Source of the DNA: Geobacter sp.
GTDB lineage: Bacteria; Desulfobacterota; Desulfuromonadia; Geobacterales; DSM-12255
Assembly (NCBI GenBank): GCA_012026855.1
Contig: VEOV01000065.1
Span: 1-6,734 of the forward strand
Direction: 5' to 3'
Length of the DNA: 6,734 nt
Part shown: piece by piece, positions 1 through 4,624 of the stretch
How the letters are laid out: every line of letters begins with the position of its first letter
Position numbering within the stretch: the stretch's first letter is position 1
The notes under the pieces: model-generated
What the model was told of the DNA's origin: nothing
What the model saw: the letters and a program-made list of their open reading frames with translations, nothing else
Database searches by the model: none
Program-made: the position numbers and the translations under genes

Positions 1-1034
1 ACATAGCCCACCTGGTAGTAGCTGTGCTCCACAAACCCCTCGCCGCTGACCACACCGGTGCAGTCCACCTGCTGGATCTTGCTGTGCAGCTGACCTGGGC
101 GGGCGGCGCCGTTGCAGCCGAGACGCTCAGGGTTCCCCTTGGTGTAGTCGGAGATGAACATGGCCTTGTCGTGGCGGTTGTGGTAGACGGTGACGCAGCG
201 GGCCAGCTCGGGGAGGCGCACCATGGGCTGACCCGGCTCGAAGACGGTATCGTCCACGTCCGGTGCGCACATGAAAATCTGCTCGAAGAAGCGCGGTAGG
301 GCGTTGCCGGGGGTGAAGTCGTCGAGCCGCTGCAGCGCCTCCTGCAGCAGGTAGTTCCCCATGGAGTGGCACAGCAGGTGGATGTTCTGGCCGCGCTGCA
401 TGCCGCCGCTCTTGCATACCTCGAAGAGGAAGTCGCGCAGCTTTAGCAGGCCGCGGCCAAAGGCGCCGCTGGAGCCCTTTGCCTCGCTCCGGTCGGACTT
501 GTAGGAAACAAAGGGGAGCGCCTGTCCGTCGGACGGCCAGGTGAAGAGCACCACCAGCACGCTTTGGTCCGGGGAGCGCTCCGGGCAGTTGTTGAGCATC
601 TCTTGCAGGGCAAGGGCCGAGCCGACCGCTTCCCCCCAGGTGACATTGAAGCCATGGATGTAGACCAGCACGTCGCTGGTGCCGCTCATCACCCCCTGCA
701 GCTCGCCGAACATGGCCTTGGAGCCGAGCACGGTCTCCGGCTGGTGGATCTCGGCAATGCTCCGGTCGGTGATCGTTTCGGGATAGGGAGTGATGACCGC
801 CTGATCAGCCTGCTTGGCCAGGTAATCGGCCAGATCGATCCCTTGGCCAGTGCCGTAACTCCCTGTGGCAGAGAGATAACCGCTGACGGTATCAGGATCG
901 GCCTGAAGCGTGAGCCGGCCGAAGCGGAGATTTTCCATGCCGTCGGCGCTGAAGCTGGTGCCGTAACCGCTCGGCTGGTTGTCACTCCCCAGGTGGTTGC
1001 GGTTGGTGGCATAGTATAGAGTCAACTCTTTCAT
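1..1034 (-). CDS. DUF900-type alpha/beta hydrolase, C-terminus cut by window edge
   Basis: I read 344 codons from ATG 1034-1032 leftward with no stop before the edge, so the gene is partial at its 3' end. A strong Shine-Dalgarno (AAGGGGGG, 1042-1049) sits 7 bases before the ATG. The protein opens with MKELTLYYATNR, typical of the DUF900 esterase/lipase-like family. YIHGFN at about residues 125-130 is the oxyanion-hole strand, CHSMG at 222-226 is the nucleophile elbow (Ser224), APDVD at 257-261 is a likely acid region, and EHSYY at 336-340 probably carries the catalytic His337. No signal peptide is evident, so a cytoplasmic location is likely. The natural substrate of this family is largely unknown. 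It is divergent from the rest of the window and shows no obvious functional link to it. Family assignment is fairly sure; substrate is not. Confidence 0.85.
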   Translation of the reverse strand, partial: MKELTLYYATNRNHLGSDNQPSGYGTSFSADGMENLRFGRLTLQADPDTVSGYLSATGSYGTGQGIDLADYLAKQADQAVITPYPETITDRSIAEIHQPETVLGSKAMFGELQGVMSGTSDVLVYIHGFNVTWGEAVGSALALQEMLNNCPERSPDQSVLVVLFTWPSDGQALPFVSYKSDRSEAKGSSGAFGRGLLKLRDFLFEVCKSGGMQRGQNIHLLCHSMGNYLLQEALQRLDDFTPGNALPRFFEQIFMCAPDVDDTVFEPGQPMVRLPELARCVTVYHNRHDKAMFISDYTKGNPERLGCNGAARPGQLHSKIQQVDCTGVVSGEGFVEHSYYQVGY

Positions 1035-1049
1035 GGTTTTACCCCCCTT

Positions 1050-1099
1050 AAAACGAAAACGGGCCGCACAACCAGCTTGTCAGCTGATCCGGCGGCCCG
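1050..1099 (-). terminator. Hairpin plus T-rich tract in the hydrolase leader (possible attenuator)
   Basis: Read on the minus strand, CGGGCCGC (1099-1092) pairs perfectly with GCGGCCCG (1067-1060). It encloses a second 5-bp stem, CAGCT/AGCTG, with a GACA loop (1086-1073). The 3' arm is followed at once by TTTTCGTTTT (1059-1050), then by the Shine-Dalgarno of the hydrolase. On the plus strand no T-run follows the stem, so the orientation points to the hydrolase transcript. It looks like an intrinsic terminator inside the 5' leader and would allow attenuation. No known riboswitch class was recognised. Confidence 0.5.
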
Positions 1100-1251
1100 G
1101 CATAAAGAGAATGGCAATACAGTGAATTCCACTGCTCCCCTCCAGAAACATTCACATTAAAATTGAAGATTCCTTCCTATCCTGTTCCCATTTCACTGTC
1201 AAGCGCATTTTTAGGATGTTTTCATCATAAAAATGTCATTCGGCGCAGTAG

Positions 1252-1270
1252 GCCGGTTGAGCGGCTTTTT
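1252..1270 (+). terminator. Short GC hairpin followed by T5 inside R1
   Basis: GCCG (1252-1255) and CGGC (1262-1265) flank a six-base loop, GTTGAG, and TTTTT follows directly. This resembles a small intrinsic terminator in front of the cassette. The corresponding stem in R2 has an A-G mismatch while the T5 is kept, so the fold is not supported by covariation. It may be fortuitous. Confidence 0.3.
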
Positions 1271-1331
1271 GCACCAAGGTGCCGACCCTGCCAGGCTGCC
1301 GCCCTGCTGACAGAAGCAGCAGCCCAAAAAG
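1265..1331 (+). promoter_or_regulatory. Conserved cluster of dyads in R1 (operator or structured leader)
   Basis: Outer arms CTTTTTG (1265-1271) and CAAAAAG (1325-1331) can pair. Inside lie GCAC-CAAG-GTGC (1271-1282) and CTGCTG/CAGCAG around ACAGAAG. The counterpart in R2 (4423-4488) keeps GCAC-AAAG-GTGC, a weaker CTGC/GCAG hairpin and a shortened outer pairing. The GCAC/GTGC half-sites recall NtrC-type enhancer sites, but the 4-base spacing is shorter than the usual 7. It could be a protein-binding enhancer or an RNA structure; the sequence alone does not decide. Confidence 0.3.
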
Positions 1332-1506
1332 AGACATTTCCAGTGGCAATTGACTTTCCGAAAAGCTATGCAAATCATGGGAATACAGGGACACACTAGC
1401 TATCTACATCAGCTCAAGTGTTGATTAGCATGGTGCCCAAGTATTCCATTTCATAAAGCAAATTCACATTCCTCAATTGAATTTGCAGTTGACACAGCCA
1501 CGAAGT

Positions 1507-1523
1507 GGGTGTATTTCTTGCAA
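1507..1523 (+). promoter_or_regulatory. Candidate sigma-54 promoter for the cassette
   Basis: GGGTGTATTTCTTGCAA has GG (1508-1509), ten bases, then GC (1520-1521) within TTGCAA, a good -12 element. The -24 element (GGGTGT against TGGCAC) is weaker but fits the degenerate TGGYRYR pattern at most positions. Transcription would start near 1533, giving a leader of about 100 bases before ATG 1636. An overlapping sigma-70 reading exists: TTGACA (1489-1494), 17-base spacer, TATTTC (1512-1517), with a poor -10. Either could be the real promoter. Confidence 0.4.
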
Positions 1524-1635
1524 TGTGTTTTTGTTAATTATTTTATTATAAGACACCCTGTGGTTTGATAGTCGGCGCCCCTGCCAAAGAGCCGCTTATT
1601 CGACCTATGTTGTCTGGACGGATGTTCACGGCCTT

Positions 1636-2466
1636 ATGCAAGCTTCTCACATTGCACGTCTGTCAGCATTTGGTGCGGTAGTTGAAATTACCAGTCCCGA
1701 TCGCGAAACATTGGAACAATGCACCGCGACGCTGCCCGGCTATTGGCTCAAGGCGGGAGACAGGCGGCCTGACGTTTGCTTCAACATCACAAAACCCACC
1801 CATGAACAAGAGGGGGAAAGACATTTTCTATTCCAGGAAAACGGCATCCCGCTGGAGTTCACTATCAACGGCACACAGGCGCAGCACCTCCTGGCCAAGC
1901 GAGTGGACTACCTGCTCGGGGCGTATGCGCGCGATTGCGCATTTCTCCATGCCGGCATTGTTGTCCATGAGGGACGGGCGATCCTGATTCCCGGCCTCAG
2001 CCATGTGGGCAAAAGCACGCTGACAGCGGCTCTGGTACAGAGCGGCGCCCATTATGTTTCCGACGATATTGCCGTGATCGATCGATCTGGCCGCGCTTAT
2101 ATCCTGAACCGCGCGAGCAATTTGCGGGAGGATGTCGCAGAGATATTTGACCTCCCCTCCTCTGCCCACACCGAGTGCCTGCACGAAGGGACTCTGCCGG
2201 TGAAGGCGATAATGCTGCTGAACTACCACAAAAGCCAAAAATCTTTGGAACTGAGCCCACTGAGCAAGGGTGAAACTGTACTGCGTCTGATCGCCAACAG
2301 CATGAACGGGCGGCATCAGCCCGAAACTGTAATTCATTGTTGCGGTGCAGCGGTGCGCCAGGCAATTTGTTGTGAAGGAGTGCGGGGCGAAGCGAAAACG
2401 GTTGCGCCGCTGATACTGTCACACATCAACGACAAGGAGAACATCGATGGCGAATCCACTGCGTAA
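1636..2466 (+). CDS. HPr-kinase-like P-loop protein (HprK-related kinase)
   Basis: The 276-residue protein resembles the C-terminal catalytic part of HPr kinase/phosphorylase. It shows FLHAG at 103-107, a Walker A loop GLSHVGKST at 120-128, and VSDDIAV at 141-147, whose Asp pair matches the HprK catalytic/Walker B region. The first ~95 residues are a separate, unassigned domain. ATG 1636 is the first start after the in-frame stop at 1549-1551, but it lacks a good Shine-Dalgarno (a weak GGACGGA is far upstream). The 3' end overlaps the next gene by 20 bases. Such HprK relatives occur beside PqqD-family proteins in peptide-modification loci, and some (lasso-peptide tailoring kinases) phosphorylate the precursor. 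No HPr gene is nearby, so carbon-regulation function is unlikely. I infer that it phosphorylates or otherwise uses nucleotide to act on the two PqqD-tailed proteins downstream. Confidence 0.75.
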   Translation: MQASHIARLSAFGAVVEITSPDRETLEQCTATLPGYWLKAGDRRPDVCFNITKPTHEQEGERHFLFQENGIPLEFTINGTQAQHLLAKRVDYLLGAYARDCAFLHAGIVVHEGRAILIPGLSHVGKSTLTAALVQSGAHYVSDDIAVIDRSGRAYILNRASNLREDVAEIFDLPSSAHTECLHEGTLPVKAIMLLNYHKSQKSLELSPLSKGETVLRLIANSMNGRHQPETVIHCCGAAVRQAICCEGVRGEAKTVAPLILSHINDKENIDGESTA

Positions 2467-2822
2467 GACTGGCTTATTCTTGGCTGAAGTCGATGAACAG
2501 ACACTGATCTACGATGCGACCAATAACCGGACCCACTGCCTCAACCCGCAGGCTTTGAAAGTATGGCAGCTGTGCAACGGACTCAACAACCGCAACGATA
2601 TGGTGCTGGCGCTGAAAACCGCCGGGCATGACTTTGCAATGCAGCCGGGCGACGCTGAAGAGCTGGTGGATGCGGCCCTCGACCGTTTCACCGAACTGGA
2701 ATTGCTTGAAACCGGCACACTTATGACACGACGCGAACTCGGCAAGGTTGCTGTCAAAGCGTTGGCCGCTGGTCTGGTGTTGAGCGTCATGATGCCGACA
2801 CGAGCTATGGCGGCCTCCGGCT
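2415..2822 (+). repeat. Tandem duplication unit, copy 1
   Basis: From ACTGTC at 2415 through the Tat-signal codons at about 2822, the sequence recurs 509 bases downstream at 2924-3331 with high identity. The encoded first 125 residues differ at about 17 positions. The unit covers the last codons of the kinase gene, the Shine-Dalgarno, the PqqD domain and the Tat signal, and stops where the cysteine tails begin. Confidence 0.9.
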
Positions 2823-2908
2823 CGGAGTCATGCGACTCCCTCAATGAAGATGAATGTATTTCCGACCCAAGCTGCATGTGGGTCGGCATCTGCATAAATA
2901 ATATTTAA
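2447..2908 (+). CDS. PqqD-like domain fused to Tat-type signal and four-Cys tail (paralogue 1)
   Basis: 153 residues in three parts. Residues about 12-90 match the PqqD/RiPP-recognition pattern: LIYDATNNRTHCLNPQA, then VWQLCNG and a helical end rich in E and L. Residues 94-123 look like a Tat signal: TRRELGK, a hydrophobic stretch (about 101-117), then TRAMAA with an A-x-A cleavage site near 120-123. The last 30 residues are a small acidic tail with Cys129, 137, 143 and 149 (spacing 7-5-5) and Trp145 two residues after the third Cys. A clear AAGGAG (2434-2439) sets the start, and the gene begins inside the end of the kinase gene, implying translational coupling. I infer a self-chaperoned precursor whose tail is exported, perhaps after modification. 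It could instead be a structural or metal-binding protein. The internal position of the Tat signal is unusual. Confidence 0.8.
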   Translation: MANPLRKTGLFLAEVDEQTLIYDATNNRTHCLNPQALKVWQLCNGLNNRNDMVLALKTAGHDFAMQPGDAEELVDAALDRFTELELLETGTLMTRRELGKVAVKALAAGLVLSVMMPTRAMAASGSESCDSLNEDECISDPSCMWVGICINNI

Positions 2909-2918
2909 GGCTGTCCCC

Positions 2919-2975
2919 ATGAAACTGTCTTTCATCAACGACAAGGAGAACATCGATGGCGAAACCACTGCGTAA
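2919..2975 (+). pseudogene. Micro-ORF copied from the kinase gene's 3' end
   Basis: ATG 2919 opens an 18-codon frame, MKLSFINDKENIDGETTA, whose last residues mirror the kinase C-terminus (INDKENIDGESTA). It was carried along in the 509-bp tandem duplication and overlaps the start of the second PqqD-tailed gene exactly as the full kinase gene overlaps the first. It probably has no protein function, but if translated it could keep translational coupling into the next gene. No strong Shine-Dalgarno precedes ATG 2919. Confidence 0.5.
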
Positions 2976-3331
2976 GTCGGGCTTATTCTCGGCTGAAGTC
3001 GATGAACAGACACTGATCTACGATGCGACCAATAACCGGACCCACTGCCTTAACCCGCAGGCTTTGAAAGTATGGCAGCTGTGCAACGGGCTCCACAGCC
3101 GAGACGATATGGTCCTGGCGCTGAGAACCGCCGGGCATGATGTTGCAACGCAGCCGGGCGACGCTGAAGATCTGGTGGATGCGGCCCTTGGCCGTTTCAC
3201 CGAACTGGAAATGCTTGAAACCGGCACGCTGATGACACGGCGCGACTTCGGGAAGGCGGCTCTCAAGGGGTTGGCCGCCGGGCTGGTGCTGAGCGTCATG
3301 ATGCCGACACGAGCTATGGCGGCTTCGGGCT
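2924..3331 (+). repeat. Tandem duplication unit, copy 2
   Basis: This is the second copy, at a constant offset of 509 bases from 2415-2822. The leader CATCAACGACAAGGAGAACA is identical in both copies. Beyond about 3331 the cysteine-tail sequences diverge, then a short match returns at the 3' ends (TGGGTCGGC in both genes). Confidence 0.9.
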
Positions 3332-3495
3332 TGACATGTGAAGACTACAAAGACCCGATAACTTGTGTGGGCTTTGGTTGCTCATGGATGGACGGAAGCT
3401 GCGAGACCCCCAGCACGGGTCCATTATGCTCTGACCTCGAGGAAGAGCAATGCAACGCTGCCACAGACTGCATATGGGTCGGCGTCTGCATATGA
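2956..3495 (+). CDS. PqqD-like domain fused to Tat-type signal and eight-Cys tail (paralogue 2)
   Basis: 179 residues with the same plan as its upstream neighbour, about 86% identical over the first 125. The PqqD-like part spans about 12-90. A Tat motif TRRDFGK (94-100, closer to the SRRxFLK consensus than paralogue 1) leads a hydrophobic stretch and the same TRAMAA cleavage region. The tail is longer and holds two cysteine modules: Cys128, 137, 142, 149 with Trp144, and Cys158, 166, 172, 178 with Trp174. A Pro/Ser/Thr/Gly linker (TPSTGP) joins them. The Shine-Dalgarno AAGGAG lies 8 bases before ATG 2956, as in paralogue 1. The stop overlaps the next start in ATGA. I infer an exported partner or variant substrate in the same system. 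Confidence 0.8.
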   Translation: MAKPLRKSGLFSAEVDEQTLIYDATNNRTHCLNPQALKVWQLCNGLHSRDDMVLALRTAGHDVATQPGDAEDLVDAALGRFTELEMLETGTLMTRRDFGKAALKGLAAGLVLSVMMPTRAMAASGLTCEDYKDPITCVGFGCSWMDGSCETPSTGPLCSDLEEEQCNAATDCIWVGVCI

Positions 3496-4286
3496 AACGA
3501 CGGATGAAACCACTACTGACACTGATCTTTGACGACGAATGTGGGGCCTGTTCGGCGATCGCACAACTGATCGGCGCGCGGGCGCCGGATATCGCCAAGG
3601 TCAGCTTTTATTCGCCCAAAGCGCAGATGTTGCTTCGCCGGCATTTCCCGGGCGGCTGGGCGTTTCGGCCCTATCTGATCGCTAACGACGGACAGCATGA
3701 AAAGGTACTGAGTCGCTCCGCCTTGTTATGGAAGGTGATGCGACTCCTGGGACCTGTCGGCATGATCAAGGCGGCACAAGCATTATTGCGCCGTTCGCGG
3801 CGGCAGAAAACGCGGGGCGGCTGGGCTGCGGCGCCTGATGTGCAGATGCGCGGCTATGTCCCAACCTGCCCGGCCGAGGCAGCAGCGTTCGCAGGCGAAG
3901 CGCTGATGCTGCCCGATGCCACGCAGACCCGACTGCGGCACGAACGGACGATCCAGTGGTATAACCTGCACGGTGCATTTCAGACCGCCAGCTACTGGAA
4001 ATATGACGAAGCGGGATCACTGGTACTGGAGCAGGTTCACCGAGCTTGCACCATGCCGGTAGTCGAGGGGGTCCCCTCCGAACATGTCCAACTGAGCAAT
4101 GGAAGAAACGTGCACTGCTATACCTCGTCCGGGGCAGACGGCAAACCCGCAACTACCACTTTGATTGCCGGCTGTGACAATGGCCGCTGGCTGGCCTTGC
4201 GCTCAACCGGCATAAACCGCGACGCACTGCTGGCGATTGCGCGAAGCTGTACTTCCAGTCGGTCATCAGTCATGGCAGCACATTAA
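3492..4286 (+). CDS. DCC-type (DxxCxxC) thioredoxin-fold protein with extra C-terminal domain
   Basis: I start it at ATG 3492, whose ATGA overlaps the preceding stop, giving 264 residues. A start 42 bases upstream would lie inside the previous gene, and ATG 3504 is also possible. The N-terminus LTLIFDDECGAC (residues 9-20) is the DUF393/DCC signature: Asp14, Cys17 and Cys20, with CxxC as the probable redox pair. The DCC part runs to about residue 100. A basic linker (RRSRRQKTR) follows, then a ~140-residue region with RGYVPTCPAEA near 120 and an end (GRWLALRSTGINRDALLAIA) recalling the closing strand-helix of DUF4367-like domains. That resemblance is weak. No signal peptide is seen, so it probably works in the cytoplasm. 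Next to Cys-rich substrates it may act in thiol-disulfide exchange or hold them reduced before export. This is inferred from position. Confidence 0.7.
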   Translation: MKRRMKPLLTLIFDDECGACSAIAQLIGARAPDIAKVSFYSPKAQMLLRRHFPGGWAFRPYLIANDGQHEKVLSRSALLWKVMRLLGPVGMIKAAQALLRRSRRQKTRGGWAAAPDVQMRGYVPTCPAEAAAFAGEALMLPDATQTRLRHERTIQWYNLHGAFQTASYWKYDEAGSLVLEQVHRACTMPVVEGVPSEHVQLSNGRNVHCYTSSGADGKPATTTLIAGCDNGRWLALRSTGINRDALLAIARSCTSSRSSVMAAH

Positions 4287-4320
4287 CTGCACTGATCCTA
4301 TACTGCTGAATTCACTTCAC

Positions 4321-4536
4321 AATTGAAGGCCCTTCCCATCCTGTTCCCGTTTCACTATCAGACGCAATTCTAGGATGCTTTCATCGCAAAATGTCATTCG
4401 GCCCAGCAGGCAGGTTAAGCGGCTTTTTGCACAAAGGTGCCGTTCCTGCCAGACTGCTGCCCTGCAGATAGAAGCAGCTGCCCAAAAGAGAGGCGTTTCC
4501 AGTGGCAACTGCCTTGCCGAAAAGCCATGCAAATCA
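4321..4536 (+). repeat. R2: long direct repeat, right copy
   Basis: This is the counterpart of 1161-1377. Shared small dyads include GATG-nTTT-CATC (4374-4385 here, 1215-1226 in R1) and GCAC-N4-GTGC (4429-4440 here, 1271-1282 in R1). The copy ends 32 bases before the GG of the nifEN promoter, the usual place for an upstream activator-binding region. R1 and R2 enclose exactly the four-gene cassette. Confidence 0.85.
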
Positions 4537-4566
4537 CAAACAGCCGCAATTTCAGCAAGTTATCTC

Positions 4567-4585
4567 TTGGCACAGCCTCTGCAAT
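4567..4585 (+). promoter_or_regulatory. Sigma-54 (-24/-12) promoter of nifEN
   Basis: TTGGCACAGCCTCTGCAAT carries GG (4569-4570), ten bases, then GC (4581-4582). It matches TTGGCAC at -24 and differs by one base from TTGCA at -12. Transcription would begin near 4594, about 31 bases before the nifEN start. Nitrogenase genes are classically RpoN-dependent with an enhancer-binding activator, which fits. Confidence 0.8.
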
Positions 4586-4624
4586 CCCTGTTTCATCAAC
4601 CGGAAGGCGTAACAGGAGGAATTC

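Larger units (their letters stand above)
1161..1377 (+). repeat. R1: long direct repeat, left copy
   Basis: About 217 bp starting AATTGAAG and ending ATGCAAATCA recur, in the same orientation, at 4321-4536 upstream of nifEN (offset about 3158-3160). By eye roughly four fifths of positions match, with a few single-base gaps. The best-conserved blocks are TGTCATTCGG, GCGGCTTTTTGCAC, AGGTGCCG, GAAGCAGC and ATGCAAATCA. Similarity fades on both sides, and the sigma-54 promoter of the right copy is not included. The element therefore looks like a duplicated upstream regulatory region rather than an insertion sequence: it has no terminal inverted repeats and no transposase. Confidence 0.85.
1035..1635. 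other. Non-coding divergent intergenic region
   Basis: This 601-bp stretch separates the hydrolase from the cassette. From left to right it holds the hydrolase ribosome site and leader hairpin, the repeat copy R1 (1161-1377), candidate promoters around 1489-1523, and an AT-rich tract (about 1525-1552). The plus-strand open frame 1163-1399 and the minus-strand frame 1396-1211 inside R1 do not look like genes: compared with R2 they suffer frame-breaking indels and mostly amino-acid-changing substitutions. On the minus strand a perfect TTGACA (1202-1197) is followed after 17 bases by a poor -10 (TAGGAA), which could serve the hydrolase. I see no tRNA or other recognisable RNA gene. Confidence 0.7.
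4287..4624. other. Non-coding region upstream of nifEN
   Basis: These 338 bases hold repeat copy R2, a sigma-54 promoter and the nifEN ribosome site. No convincing terminator follows the cassette's last gene: GAAGG-C-CCTTC (4325-4335) is a small dyad without a T-run. Read-through from the cassette into nifEN is therefore possible. Plus- and minus-strand open frames crossing R2 are rejected as chance frames. Confidence 0.65.

Noticed and set aside
564..1019. Plus-strand frame of 151 codons opposite the hydrolase
   Set aside because: It lies antisense to a gene with clear family motifs (CHSMG, YIHGFN) and a strong ribosome site, and its translation has no recognisable family.
1271..1282. Canonical NtrC site at GCACCAAGGTGC
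   Set aside because: Half-sites match, but the spacer is 4 bases rather than about 7, so it is not called as an NtrC site. It is kept only as an unexplained conserved dyad.
1163..1399. Plus-strand open frame inside R1 with a similar translation from R2 (around 4388-4490)
   Set aside because: The resemblance follows from nucleotide similarity. In the aligned part most substitutions change amino acids, and single-base gaps break the frame between copies. No Shine-Dalgarno.
3450..3491. Upstream extension of the DCC gene to ATG 3450
   Set aside because: It would overlap the conserved Cys-module codons of the preceding gene in another frame. ATG 3492 gives the common ATGA overlap and places the DCC motif near the N-terminus as usual.
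2447..3495. Tandem repeats as a CRISPR array
   Set aside because: There are only two long copies, they are protein-coding, and there is no short repeat-spacer pattern.
1161..4536. Composite transposon or insertion sequence formed by R1 and R2
   Set aside because: No transposase or integrase, no terminal inverted repeats and no flanking target-site duplication are visible. The repeats look like promoter-upstream DNA.
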